Made by a program: the position numbers and the translations under genes | Shown: positions 13,270-24,100 of the stretch, in pieces | Layout of the letters: every line of letters begins with the position of its first letter | Numbering within the stretch: position 1 is the stretch's first letter | The notes under the pieces: generated by a model | Told to the model about the DNA's origin: nothing | What the model saw: the letters and a program-made list of their open reading frames with translations, nothing else | The model's database searches: none | Source: Zasmidium citrigriseum | Taxonomy: Eukaryota > Ascomycota > Dothideomycetes > Mycosphaerellales > Mycosphaerellaceae | Direction: 5' to 3' | Assembly (NCBI GenBank): GCA_002786025.1 | Contig: NHNW01000095.1 | Location: 1 to 64,000, forward strand | DNA length: 64,000 nucleotides

Positions 13270-16200
13270 ATGGCGCCGCCTGAACCGCAAGTCGTTATCG
13301 ACCTTTGCGACGATGAAGACGATTTTCCTCAAGCGAGGAGGTCGACATCGTCCTTCAAGAAACCGGCCGCCCAGCAGGCCTCGGGACGGCCAAAAGAACA
13401 TCTGTCAACGACCATCGACCTCTCCGAAAGTCCGCAGCCGAAAGTGGCCGCCAAAATGAGAGCGAATGTCTCTCATCCACCTTCTCAAGTACCTGATACG
13501 GACTCACGTGCCCGCAAACAGCGGACCAGTCGCTCTCCACACATGACGAAGAACAACGAGCCACGCCATAGATCTGGGAGCGCCAGTCGCAATTTGAGCT
13601 CGCCGAAGGAGCGGCAGAAAGGAAGTGAGACTTCATCTACCAAGCTCGCTCTCAATTCTCTGCCCAAGGCTCCGAGTGGCTCGCCTCTGAAGAATCACAA
13701 GCGCTCGCGCGAACCCGAAGAGCTGTCATCTGACAATGGCCGGCCCGACAAGCGACAGAGATCACTGGCACTCGGGACGAATGCACTCTCCAGTCCGCGG
13801 GAGCAGCTGAAGAGCCGCCAAGCACCTGGCTTAAAGGCACCCTCAAAGCCGAAGCAATCGAAGGGCGAGGTTATTGATCTAACAAGTGATCACGAGGAGG
13901 ATGGGGCGCAAGTAACACGCGGCAATACGACGAATGCGAACGACAAACAGGCAGTAAATAGCAGGACATCACCAAAACCAGCGAAGGGGACAGGGGTCAC
14001 TCGTGAGAACAAGTCGCCTGCTAGCGCTAGACCTCGGCAGACCTTATCATCACCTACACGAAAGAAACATCCTCCAAATGGCGCCTTGGAGAATGGCTGC
14101 GCTGAACCAGCTCCGAGCGAAGAGCCCGGGGCAGAGATTCCGGAGAGTCTACCGGGAACTCCTGAAACCGACAAGAAGAGGGAGCAGCGTCTGTCAGGCA
14201 TGCAAAATTCGGCTTCCAGTCCCAGACTGCGCGATGCTGCATCGCCCTCTAAGGCTGCACCTGCAGCAGTGAGGCGACTCGTGACAGAGGCGTCTCCAGG
14301 TCCCGCTCCATGGCCGAACACAAGACCTTTGCCACTCACGCCCTCGGAATCTAGCGCGGACGAAGATGCCCGTGGTAAAAATCGGACAGCAAAGAAGCAG
14401 ACATCATCTACTAGACCGTCAAATTTACAGGAGCCGAGCATGTTAGAGCCTCCAGAGAACAGCGAGGTTCAGAAGAGGCAGAACGTCGACGTTCCGAAGG
14501 AGAAGTCAATACAGCAGTCGCAGACGAGCTCTCCGATCCCTCCTTCACTGCAGCCACACTCATCAACAGCGAACACGATAGCCGGCTCACGAGTTGCAGA
14601 TACGACTGCAGGGCCCAGGAATGCTATCAAAGCAACCACTCGAAGAGTGGAGAAACCTGTCAATTCGCCCAGCAACGCTCTGTCGCGAAAGAATGCAACG
14701 GGGCCGGTGGTATCGAAAAAGCCACCACTCATCACTCCGAACATGAGTATATCGGAACAAGTCGAGCGAGTCACTGGACATCGTCTTGACGAGCTACAAC
14801 GTGACAACGAGCATTGGGCCCGAACGCTACTTCACCGAGCACGAACGTCAGCAGACAGCAGAACAATCATACCGAATGGAGACTCAACGTCAGTCTTCAG
14901 TCGGATGAAACCGTTGCCACTCAGACCAAGTGATGGGAAGAAGACCGACAAGTCTCTTGCAAGATTCGAGACTGAGATGTTTCGTGGCACCAAAAAGCCG
15001 ACATGGGCTGTGCCTTTTGATGCATTCGAGACTGAGGAGCAGGATGTGCCGAACTATTCACACTATGCGAAACTCAAGCACAACTTCTTGGCGCCGAATG
15101 AGACGACGCTGCAGCACTGGCCGTATTTTGACGATGAGACGAACAGTGATCCGACCCTTTCAAAGCAGTTTGGGAAGCTATTCAGTCTTGATCTTGCCGG
15201 AAGAGAGCAGAAGCTACACTCCATGCTCAGAGCAGAGAGCTTTGCGGAATATGTCGAACAAATGCTCCGAGACTTGCGATGTGGATGGTCAGATGTCTTA
15301 CGCTTCTTGATAGACCCGGCACCAGACATGGGACCGAACGCCGAAGCCAGAAAGGCCCTCCAGAATCGCGACTCGTTTTGCAACGTTTCCTCTTATCGAA
15401 AGAAGCAGCCATGGCAAGCTGTGCTTGACAAGCTACCGGCACCGTTACCTGAAAAGACCGCCAAAGCAGGCATACTCTGCGAACGCTTCAACAAGCTGAC
15501 AGGACTCAGTTTCTGGCACGTTGTGAGAAGAAGTGACTACACGAGATCGCTGTTGGACGACGAGGAGCAGCAAATACTCACACAAGATGAGCTCACCTGC
15601 AGGGTGTGCTTTCGCTTCAGCTGTCCTTATCATGGGGAGATCGAGAATCCCAATGATGAGGGCGATGAAGGCGACGACGACAGCCGTTCTGAAGCCAGCT
15701 CAGAAAAGACCGATGTCGTTGCAACGGACATTATCAATCCGCCCACGGTTAATTATCGTTCGCGGGTTGCATTGCCCCCAAGCATCGATATCACCTCAGG
15801 CAACAGTACCAAAGATCGGCGGTCACTGAATTACTGGACAACAGGAGCAAACTCACAGCTGGTAACTAAACCAGACGCACGATATCCGTTCTTCCCGTGT
15901 CATCATCCAGGCCTCTCTTGCAGCGGAGCTCACTGCTCGTGTCACGCGAATAAGGTCTCTTGCGAAAAGTCTTGTGCTTGTTCGGCGGATTGTGCACGAA
16001 AGTTCCAAGGATGCAATTGCGCTGCGAAGGGCAAGGTCTGCTTCGAAACGGACAACTGCGCCTGTTGGAACCTCGGTCGGGAGTGTGATCCTGACCTGTG
16101 CGGAGACTGCGGCGTGTGCGATGTTCTGGATCCCAAGCATCGTCATGAGGATCGCATCTTGATCGGTCGGTGTCACAATGCCAGCATTCAGCGTGGCGTT

Positions 16201-16875
16201 CCCAAACACACCATGATTGGGAAGAGTGAGCTCCACGGGTTTGGGCTGTACCTTTGCGAAGACGTCCGCGAGCATGATTTCATCGGTGAATACAAAGGAG
16301 AAGTCATCACGAGAAAGGAGGCGGACAGAAGGGGAGCTATCTATGAACACCAGAAGCTCAGCTATCTGTTCTCTCTGAACAACAGTCAAGAGGTGGACAG
16401 CACGTATTATGGCAACAAGATGCGATTCATCAACCACGCGTCCAAGTTGAAGCAAAATGTGTACGCCCGTATCATTACGGTGAACACGGTGCATCGAATT
16501 GGGCTGTTCGCTCAGCGCGATATACGTCATGGTGAAGAGCTTTGCTTCGACTACGGTCCGTTGTTCACGACATTGGTCACGTCTTCTGGAGGTGAGAAGG
16601 GCAAAAAGCGCGGTGGAAATGTCCAAGATCAAACGCAAAGCAAGGCCGTGCCGCACGTGCGCAATGCAAATATCACGAAGAGCTTCATCGATCCGGGGGC
16701 GGATGGGCGTGGCGGCGGCCTTGCTGCCCAGAAATCACTTGGCCGGCCATCTCATTCCACTTCGCGTCGCGGAAGTCAGTTGACGAGGCTCAATTCATCC
16801 TCGTCTGACGTCGAAATGGCGGAAGTCGATGATGACGAAGACGATGACTACTACGAGGACGGAGGTGACGATTGA
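13270..16875 (+). CDS. kmt6: EZH2/KMT6-type histone H3K27 methyltransferase (CXC + SET)
   Basis: Predicted catalytic subunit of Polycomb repressive complex 2, trimethylating H3K27 in facultative heterochromatin. The single-exon frame gives 1,201 aa. The upstream in-frame codon at 13225 is GTG, so I chose ATG 13270. Residues 1-500 are disordered, Ser/Pro/Lys-rich, with three SUMO-interaction-like IDL motifs (VVIDL at 8-12, TIDLS at 48-52, VIDLT at 201-205). A Cys-rich pre-SET CXC domain starts near residue 877 (CHHPGLSCSGAHCSC). The SET domain begins near LHGFGLYL (988) and contains RFINHA (NHA at 1055-1057) and the catalytic-side FDY at 1093-1095. CXC next to SET near the C terminus is the E(z) signature and separates it from SUV39/DIM-5 enzymes. 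The family's usual NHS reads NHA here. The tail is strongly acidic (DDDEDDDYYEDGGDD). Within 300 bp upstream lies a saturated RIP block. Confidence 0.93.
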   Translation: MAPPEPQVVIDLCDDEDDFPQARRSTSSFKKPAAQQASGRPKEHLSTTIDLSESPQPKVAAKMRANVSHPPSQVPDTDSRARKQRTSRSPHMTKNNEPRHRSGSASRNLSSPKERQKGSETSSTKLALNSLPKAPSGSPLKNHKRSREPEELSSDNGRPDKRQRSLALGTNALSSPREQLKSRQAPGLKAPSKPKQSKGEVIDLTSDHEEDGAQVTRGNTTNANDKQAVNSRTSPKPAKGTGVTRENKSPASARPRQTLSSPTRKKHPPNGALENGCAEPAPSEEPGAEIPESLPGTPETDKKREQRLSGMQNSASSPRLRDAASPSKAAPAAVRRLVTEASPGPAPWPNTRPLPLTPSESSADEDARGKNRTAKKQTSSTRPSNLQEPSMLEPPENSEVQKRQNVDVPKEKSIQQSQTSSPIPPSLQPHSSTANTIAGSRVADTTAGPRNAIKATTRRVEKPVNSPSNALSRKNATGPVVSKKPPLITPNMSISEQVERVTGHRLDELQRDNEHWARTLLHRARTSADSRTIIPNGDSTSVFSRMKPLPLRPSDGKKTDKSLARFETEMFRGTKKPTWAVPFDAFETEEQDVPNYSHYAKLKHNFLAPNETTLQHWPYFDDETNSDPTLSKQFGKLFSLDLAGREQKLHSMLRAESFAEYVEQMLRDLRCGWSDVLRFLIDPAPDMGPNAEARKALQNRDSFCNVSSYRKKQPWQAVLDKLPAPLPEKTAKAGILCERFNKLTGLSFWHVVRRSDYTRSLLDDEEQQILTQDELTCRVCFRFSCPYHGEIENPNDEGDEGDDDSRSEASSEKTDVVATDIINPPTVNYRSRVALPPSIDITSGNSTKDRRSLNYWTTGANSQLVTKPDARYPFFPCHHPGLSCSGAHCSCHANKVSCEKSCACSADCARKFQGCNCAAKGKVCFETDNCACWNLGRECDPDLCGDCGVCDVLDPKHRHEDRILIGRCHNASIQRGVPKHTMIGKSELHGFGLYLCEDVREHDFIGEYKGEVITRKEADRRGAIYEHQKLSYLFSLNNSQEVDSTYYGNKMRFINHASKLKQNVYARIITVNTVHRIGLFAQRDIRHGEELCFDYGPLFTTLVTSSGGEKGKKRGGNVQDQTQSKAVPHVRNANITKSFIDPGADGRGGGLAAQKSLGRPSHSTSRRGSQLTRLNSSSSDVEMAEVDDDEDDDYYEDGGDD

Positions 16876-17010
16876 CGACCTGCATGTGTAGATGGTCGTC
16901 CTAGCTAAGCGCTTTGCAAATGAATATTAATTGCAGAAATTGACCACAGACGTTCATCCAGCAAGTCCCTCAGAGGCCCCTCGTCAAAATCAACACTCCC
17001 TATACTCAAG

Positions 17011-17136
17011 ATGGATTCGGACTTTGAAATCGACGAGCTCACACTTCGTGGAGACTGGGAACGCGACAAGAACAACAAGAATCAAGTGAGACAAGTTGAT
17101 ACTCATCGCCGCATTGAGGAACTTATCAACGGCTAA
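17011..17136 (+). CDS. Possible 41-aa small ORF
   Basis: ATG at 17011 opens 41 codons (MDSDFEIDELTLRGDWERDK at the start) closed by TAA, 135 bp downstream of the KMT6-like stop on the same strand. The peptide is very hydrophilic and acidic/basic, with no signal peptide or known motif. It could be part of the KMT6 3' UTR or a small gene with an undetected intron. No family recognised. Confidence 0.25.
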   Translation: MDSDFEIDELTLRGDWERDKNNKNQVRQVDTHRRIEELING

Positions 17137-17265
17137 AGTCTATATTCGTAAGAGCACCTCCATCAGTCGTGGTCCCGCATATCATTAAGTCATCTGGTCG
17201 TTCCTCCTCTATGGCATGAGACATTGATCATTGCAGAAACAGGGGTATATCTCCGACTCTCCGCT

Positions 17266-18395
17266 TTACACGCAGTGCAGCTCGCCGTTTGCGTGGGTGT
17301 GGCAGTTCTCGCCGCCACCGCTGGCGCTCTCAGTGGCACTGGCCTCAGCGCTGGCAGCCGTTGCGCTCGCGGTCTCGGACACAGTTGCGGTGGGCTCACT
17401 GCAGTGAACGTCGCCGTTGGAGTCTACGTGGAGAGGTCAGTCAAGCTCTTGTGAGCAAAGGATTATCTTTCGATTTACTTACGTGTGTGGCAGTTCTCCG
17501 GGAGGGCGCTGGTCGTCTCAGCAGCGGCAGCGCTTGCGGTGCTCACTGCAGAGGCAGTCGAGGTGGCGGCGGCGGCCTCAGACGATGCGGAAGATTCTGG
17601 GAGCACGGCTGGGCCGGGGCATCCGACGCCAGGGTTGATCACATCGTGAGCCCAGGCCTCGAGCGCGAAGTAGATGATGCCGTAGGAGTCCTTGGTGGCG
17701 TTGACGCTGTTCATGGAAGCGGCTTCGACGATCTCCTCGTAGTCCTCGGCGTAGTGCTCGACGTATCCCTGGCCGAAAGCGGGCATGTGGTAGAGGCGGT
17801 GCATCAGGTCAGAGCCCTAGGTGATGTTAGCTTATGAATGATTGGACGATATCTGAGTGCTTACCCAGTATGCAGTACGCGACCCTTGGCGAGCGTTCCA
17901 GCCTCCAGAGCAGACTCTTGCCAGTGGCAGCTTAAGCTCGTAGGACGGAGGGCAAATGACGGTCTCGTCAGATGCGTTGTTGCCACGCCAGTGACCAGCC
18001 CAGTCGGGGAAGTTGGCACAGTTCTCATCTGGGTCATCGCAGCGGAAGAGAGCGCCGTGCCTGTCACCATTGACGATGATATCCAGAGATCCGGCAGCCT
18101 CGACAGTTGGACGGTTGCCGAAGTACTTCTGGTAGAGTTCGCTCTCGTTGCCCCAGCGGTTGATATGGTCTTTGGCGTGCTGGGCGAGAATGACGGCCTC
18201 TTCGAGACCTTGGCTGATCTGGTACCTTTCCGAGGAGTTGCAGCTGGAGTGAATCTGCCACTCGGTGACAGCACCAGCGTTCCATGGTGCTTGCTCGGTG
18301 ATCTGGAAGGGTGCTTGTCTCTTCCCCTCCTGTGGAGTTGGGGCAGCAGAGACCGCTGCGAGGGCAGAGAGGAGGGCGACTGGAACGGCGTACAT
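17266..18395 (-). CDS. Secreted zincophore, Pra1/Zps1/Asp f 2 family
   Basis: Predicted secreted zinc-scavenging protein. Three exons, 18395-17865, 17816-17483 and 17423-17266, with GT...AG introns of 48 and 59 bp; the phases join exactly to give 340 aa. N terminus [17 protein letters not shown] is a signal peptide, followed by a Kex2-like KR. The metalloprotease-like core has WIHSS-type N-glycosylation sites, and exon 2 opens with [17 protein letters not shown], whose HRLYH (H183, H187) is the family's metal site. After an Ala/Ser/Thr-rich linker come two C-terminal modules, CHTHSNGDVHC (rebuilt across intron 2) and [12 protein letters not shown] at the very end. In Candida and Aspergillus this family is induced by zinc limitation and neutral/alkaline pH and is encoded divergently from a ZIP transporter. 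Here that transporter (26630-28548) lies beyond an LTR element. Confidence 0.92.
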
Positions 18396-19005
18396 CTTGG
18401 CGGTCTGCTGGATAGAACCGGAACGTAGAAGATTGAAGATGTGAATGGGAACCCGGCAGTCAAGACGACAAGGACCTACCTTCTTATACCAACCTCACTC
18501 CCAAGTCGAATCAATGCTTGGACCAAGCCGGCGAGGCGAACTCAACGCCACGTGGGAGGCGGACGCTGTGCAGGGCCCCATTTCCAAGACATCCATTTTG
18601 CCTATTGCAGCAATGCACGAGGAATCCCGACCATGTTGATACTTGGCATTGTCCATCACAGTCTCTGGCAATGGTAAGAATTTTCCAGGACGAACCGCCG
18701 CTTACGCCGTAGGATGGGCTATGGGGCCTGCTGTGACGTGCTGCGGTTGCAGTGCCAATGTCGACCCGATCTCTCGGCACAGGCACCATGGTGTCCCGGT
18801 TCGGATGCTGCATGCGGCATGAACATCACTTACCCCAGGCGTTGTTCCCACTTCGTAATGGAAAATGGGACGTGGGGTCTTATGTCTAGAGGGGAGGGAT
18901 TAACCATCTTGGTCTGCTGAATATGGTTGGCTTCTCTACGGGTCGCATTTCCGACGACCTATACATGCTTCAAAACTTCAACGCCAGGACGCAGGCACGC
19001 CCGTT

Positions 19006-19011
19006 CAAGGT
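19006..19011 (+). promoter_or_regulatory. ZafA/Zap1-like zinc-response core CAAGGT
   Basis: Exact CAAGGT, about 610 bp upstream of the zincophore start. Binding-site function is inferred from Aspergillus ZafA knowledge only. Confidence 0.3.
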
Positions 19012-19442
19012 GTACAGGCATGGCTTGCTCGTTCCGTTTGGGTGAGCCATTTGTCTCGTGGAAGACAAGCTTGCTAAGGCGCTACGATCGGTGCCAAGTA
19101 CGGTCTTATGTGAGGAACGGACCAGGGAAGTTGTTCAGTGCTCGAGGCGGCCATATCCTTTGAGGTCAAAGGTCCGATCGTGTCTCGCTATGGATCCTAT
19201 GATGGAGAGACCGCGTGACGTTGAGAAGCTGCCAAGACGAGGCTGTAAAGAGGCGATTGATGTTTTCCTTGCCACCGTGGAGGCCTTTCCAGTCTGGCCG
19301 TCCCCACTCAAGCGTCTTTCGGCCATATGCGAAGGAGTCGTATTCAATGCGTTCGATGGTCGTACAAGAGAGAGAAGCGAGCATGTAATACCAAGATGCC
19401 CGCCCAGAAGCTACGAGAGCCAAGCGGACGAAGCCAAGTTGC

Positions 19443-19448
19443 ACCTTG
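19443..19448 (-). promoter_or_regulatory. ZafA/Zap1-like core (ACCTTG on plus strand)
   Basis: Reverse complement of CAAGGT, about 1,050 bp upstream of the zincophore start. Confidence 0.28.
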
Positions 19449-19618
19449 ATGGACCACCCAAACTCACGCCCTCCCACGCCGCACCGCCCTATGATCTTTC
19501 ACGCTGCTTCGGCTTCTCCGCCACCTGCTGTGCATTCGACGAAAAATGTGCAACTTGGCATCGCCCAGAATGTATTGTGCGCCGTTCGCTGTTCCTGCCG
19601 CCAAGGCAAACCCGCCAT

Positions 19619-19624
19619 CAAGGT
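19619..19624 (+). promoter_or_regulatory. ZafA/Zap1-like core CAAGGT beside the insertion
   Basis: Exact CAAGGT only 48 bp from the left edge of the copia element. Before insertion it would have lain about 220 bp from the zinc transporter start, a natural promoter distance. Confidence 0.35.
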
Positions 19625-19671
19625 CCTGCTTGGTTTGCATCCACCCTCTCGGCGCCCTCAGCGATGCTATG

Positions 19672-19893
19672 TGTCAGATGGATGATCGACAGCGCCATCT
19701 TCACGCTAGTCAGGATGATTATGGGTCAGGAAAAGTGGACTTTTCTCTTGATTTCTAAGCGATAATACCATAAAAAGCGAGTGTTTTCCGTGTTTCTCGG
19801 CCGAAAGTTAGCCGATATAATAAGTATAAAAATAGCCGTAGATAGCTATTTTAAACCTATATGGTTTTACGCGAGTACCTACTTTATCTTATA
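19672..19893 (+). repeat. Copia 5' LTR (222 bp)
   Basis: Starts TGTCAGATGG and ends TATCTTATA (the 3' copy ends TATCTCACA). Its outer 100-150 bp are nearly free of RIP changes, while its inner half has TA where the 3' LTR has CA or TG. The internal region begins GTTATAAGCCCGG at 19894, the likely primer-binding-site area. Confidence 0.92.
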
Positions 19894-20249
19894 GTTATAA
19901 GCCCGGTTTACTACTAATTCTTTACTATAAGCTAGAGCCTCCTTCGTTAACTTAGCTACCCTTTAAGATCTTCTAGATACTTATCGTTTTAATTATATCC
20001 CTCTCCGACCTTTCGGCGTCCCTTAGGACTAGTAAAGCCGTACTCGTCTTCCTTACTAACTATTCTAAGTACGACGCCTAGAACGACTAGACGATAGCGC
20101 TTGCTATAAGAAACGATATCTAGAAGTACTTTAGGTACAACCGTATTAACCTACGAGTCGAGTAAAACGCTACGTAGATAGCGAACGTTACTCCTCGTAT
20201 CGCTAAACCCTCTATTAATACCGTAGTTCTAGATTATCCTACTCTCCCC

Positions 20250-21100
20250 GCAGACACTAATTCTAAGGTAGTTTAGGCGAGATACAAGCTTAAGCGCGAT
20301 AATTACTCTACTAAATAGAATATGTATTGCTAAGAGAAGGTAGATGTTACTAAGTTCTATAAGATTAAATTAGCATTTAAAGGCTATCTCGACTAAACGG
20401 TGCTAGATATGCATATTCGAATTATAAACAACGCTAGCCTAGAGATATATACTTAATAGTACGACTATATTAGAGAAGTTTTCGAACCTACTAACGAAAA
20501 CTAACGACTTTTCCTTACTTAACGCTACGAAGAACTTATAAAGGGCATGAAGTCTAAGGACTATCGTACGTATCTCCCTAAATAGAGCGAGTATAAGTAT
20601 CGAATTAAGCAAATTAACCACCCTTTAGAAACTAGCCTATTCTACGACTTTATCCGCATAGTAGAAAGTAAGATCGACCTTATTAAAGGTAGGATTATCG
20701 CTTCTAAAACTACGAGTTTAGATGAAGCTATTAACTTAATAGCCGAGTTTCTCGAGAGAGAACTAGCCTTTAAGGACAAGCGAGCGAACGCAACCCTCGA
20801 AGATAAGGATAAACTACCGACTTCTTCTAATAATAATAGGAACGGAAACGGAAGACTATCTAATCCTCGGGGATTTACGCGAGGCTATACTAATCTTACG
20901 GGTAAACTAAGTAATAAAGCCTACTTTAACCTCTCTTAGTATAACATCGTTAACGCTAAGAAACGCCTAAAGGTCTTAGAAATAAGCGATAAAGACAAAC
21001 GATACTACGATTACTATAAGAAGTATCTACGAGAGTACCTTAAGTTCTACGAGAAATAGATAACCGAGTATTAAGACATAGTAGTAAGGACGATTTGGAA
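20250..21100 (+). pseudogene. Copia gag remnant
   Basis: One frame reads as a gag protein with RIP stops: YKLKRDNYST-type N terminus near 20,290, then a helical capsid stretch including ESKIDLIKGRIIASKTTSLD, then Asn/Gly-rich NNNRNGNGR and RGFTRGYT near 20,850. A CCHC knuckle is not evident. Placement upstream of integrase and RT fits a copia gag. Confidence 0.65.
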
Positions 21101-21199
21101 CTAGTTCTATCGCGAAAAGTAGTCTAGATCTAACGCTCTTCTACGATAGATTAGAGATATTAACGATGTTCTAAAGAAACCGTTAGCCTCTATAGTAAT

Positions 21200-24100
21200 T
21201 CTTCGAGCCTTATCGACCCGGAGCCTAGACTTCTCGGACGATTAGCTTCTTAATCCTAGATTAAATGTCTACATTATTAACAACCTAGAGATTGTAGAGT
21301 TTAAAGCTAAGTCTCTTACCTCTTCTTAGGTGACTATTAGTAATACGCACCTTTAGCCTCTAGTTTAAGGCTAAGTAAAGCTAAAGTTAAGGGGGTGTAA
21401 CGGCAAACCTATTAAGCTTTTGCTACAAAATGTATAGTATATCCCCGGCTTCTATACGAACCTAGTTTCTAGTACGAAGATAAGGACTCGTAGACTCTAT
21501 CTTAACGAAAAGGATAACATTTAGTACGATAGTTAGGGTAAAGGACTTACTAAGATCCTTAGAAAGGACGGGTTTCTATACCTTAATGTTACTAATTCCT
21601 CCGCTTAATCCGCGATTAACTAGAACGTTCTCGACAAATAGCCCCTTAATTTAAAAGGTAACCCTTTAAAAGTTAAGGAAGCTATCGACCTTTAACGGGC
21701 TCGGAGCTATATAAAGGCCTTTGTAGCATAATCCTTAAGGCGCCCGCTCTTTATAAGAAAGCTCTTAGAATACTAATAGCACCGACTTTTTAGCTATATT
21801 AGTATTAAGAGGATTAAGCAACTTAAGAATTAACTAGAAGGAGTTAAAGTTACCGACGAAAAATCCGCGCTAAAGCTAACTTAGTATAATACTTACTACT
21901 AATTTAAGGCATATAGGATAATCTCGAGAAGGACGCCTTAAAAGAGTCGCCTTCCTTACCTATTTTCTAACGTTACTATTAACATATACGAGTTTAATCC
22001 CGCTATAAATAGCGACAAATTCATAATCTACGTATTCGATATTAATACGAAGTTGCACTTTATATAGACTATTCTAACGTATAACGGACACATTATTACC
22101 GAATGTTACTAGGAGCTGCTAAGATTTATATAAAAGCTCGGACGAGATCTAATCGTTTTAGCTACTAATAACGATACTAGTTACACGATTGCCTTCCGCT
22201 CTTAACTACTTAAAGACGGCGTTAATCTACAACTTATAGTACCTTATACTCTAGTACAGGATCTAGTAGAGAGACCTAGCGGAGTAATTATTAAAATAGC
22301 TAGATCTTTAGCGATTTAAGGCAACCTTCCTAACCTTCTCTAGCTAGAACTAGTGTCTACTACCGCCTATATCCTTAACAGATCGCTAATAAGAGCGCTA
22401 AATTGGAAGACACCCTATAAAGCTACTACTAGACTAAAGCCTAATGTCGCTAATATATACGTAGTTAGAGCGAGAGCCTATACGTATAAGACGAAACCTA
22501 CCGATCTTCCCCGTAAGAGCAAACTCGATTCTCGTACTTATATCGGATATTTAGTTGGTTTTAAAGGTAGTAACATCTACTAGATCTAGATTCCCTCCTC
22601 TAATAAGGTAATTCGGACTAGGGATGTAATCTTTAACGAGGACGCTCGCTATTAAGGCCTTAATAATCTTAATCTTAGATATACCGTAAAGGATTAACTT
22701 AATAAAGTCGTCGAACTTTAACTTCTATAGGATCTAGCCGTAGAGCAATTCGACGATTTAGCCGACTCTTACGAACTCGCTACCCTCTTCGAAGATTAGG
22801 GGGTAGTATAGGTCCTAAATTAGTAATAAAGATAGAATGCCTTTAAGAATTAGTTTCCTTATTAGCATTAATAGCTATCTATTAGCGACGTGGATTACGA
22901 AATCCCCTATAATTTATCGAGATAGTAGGAACAATCTATACGAGAAGACGTCTACTTTAAACCGGTTCTAATCTAGTAGCAAACTCTCTTTCCTTTAAGC
23001 TATAACACTTTTAAGTATTAGTAAGGACTAAAGAGATTACTCGAGGAAGAAGAACCCTATCTATTATTCCTTAGGGATATTATCGATCCGAAACGACTAT
23101 AACGTAACGATTATATAGCCTTCTCGGCGATCTAGTTAACCGTTAACGATAGTTAAAAGCGACATATTTCTAATATACTAGTAGAACCGAAGAGATTTAA
23201 CGATTTAAAGAAGCATCTATTTAAACACGACTTCGAAATCGCTATAAACAAGGAGTTTTAGAAAGCTCTTAATATAGAAACATTCGAAATCGTGTAGTTA
23301 TCTAACGCTATATCTAAACCTCTACTAATAACCTAGGTTTAGAAGTATAAGCTAGATATGGATTACTTCGTCGAGAGGTTTAAGGCGAGAATGTATACGA
23401 GAGGTAATCTTTAAAAGATAGAACTCGATACTTACGCCGCGACTTTAGCGGCTCGAAACTTTCGACTACTAATATCGATTATTAATTACTACGGACTTAA
23501 AACGATTTAAGTTAACGTAGTAAATGCTTTCTTAAATACGGAACTTCCTAACCTAATCTTCCTTAGATTCCCTAAGGGGTTTAGTAAAAAAGGAAAATGC
23601 CTCTACTATACTCGCGTAATCTACGGACTAAAGGTCTTACTAAACCTTTAGTATTACGAACTTCGAGCAACTCTTATAAAGATAGGGTACTTCGAAGTTA
23701 CAGATTACATTATAATTAAAGGAAGACTCTTAATCTTCTTCTTTATTAATAATATTGTCTTCGCTTTTCCTCCTTACGAGAAATCTAACGCGTTAAAAGA
23801 TCTCGAATTACTAAAATCTCGCTACGAAGTACGAGACATAGGACTAATCTAATAGTTCTACGGTATTAAGATTCTTCGAGACGCTAAAAAGCAGACGATT
23901 TACCTAAGTTAATAGGCCTACATTAAGAAACTAATTAATAGGTATAACATTACGATAGTCGATCGCCTAAAGATTCCCCTTCTAGCTACTTTTAACGTAG
24001 AAATCGAGGAAACTAAGGACTATACGGCGAATAAAACTAACCGTTAATACTACTAGAGTATCGTAGGAAGTATTAATTTTGCGGCCGTTTAGACGAGACT

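Larger units (their letters stand above)
18396..19671. promoter_or_regulatory. Upstream region of the zincophore gene; old shared promoter, left part
   Basis: About 1.28 kb of ordinary-composition DNA between the zincophore start and the copia element. No ORF here has codon structure or a recognisable product. CAAGGT, the Aspergillus ZafA zinc-response core as I recall it, occurs at 19006-19011 and 19619-19624, and as ACCTTG at 19443-19448. By chance roughly 0.6 would be expected in both strands of this length, so the excess is modest. The region ends with the target duplication CTATG (19667-19671). Confidence 0.5.

Noticed and set aside
13890..14441. 183-codon minus-strand ORF inside the KMT6 gene
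   Set aside because: Shadow of the plus-strand coding sequence; low-complexity translation with no domain.
15853..16656. 267-codon minus-strand ORF across the SET region
   Set aside because: Antisense to the conserved CXC/SET coding sequence; no independent support.
17838..18463. Two long ORFs (plus 196 codons, minus 200 codons) over zincophore exon 1
   Set aside because: Other-frame shadows of an exon with clear family homology and a signal peptide.
19058..19765. 235-codon plus-strand ORF upstream of the zincophore gene
   Set aside because: Runs into the copia LTR, so it cannot predate the insertion as a gene; no domain or signal.
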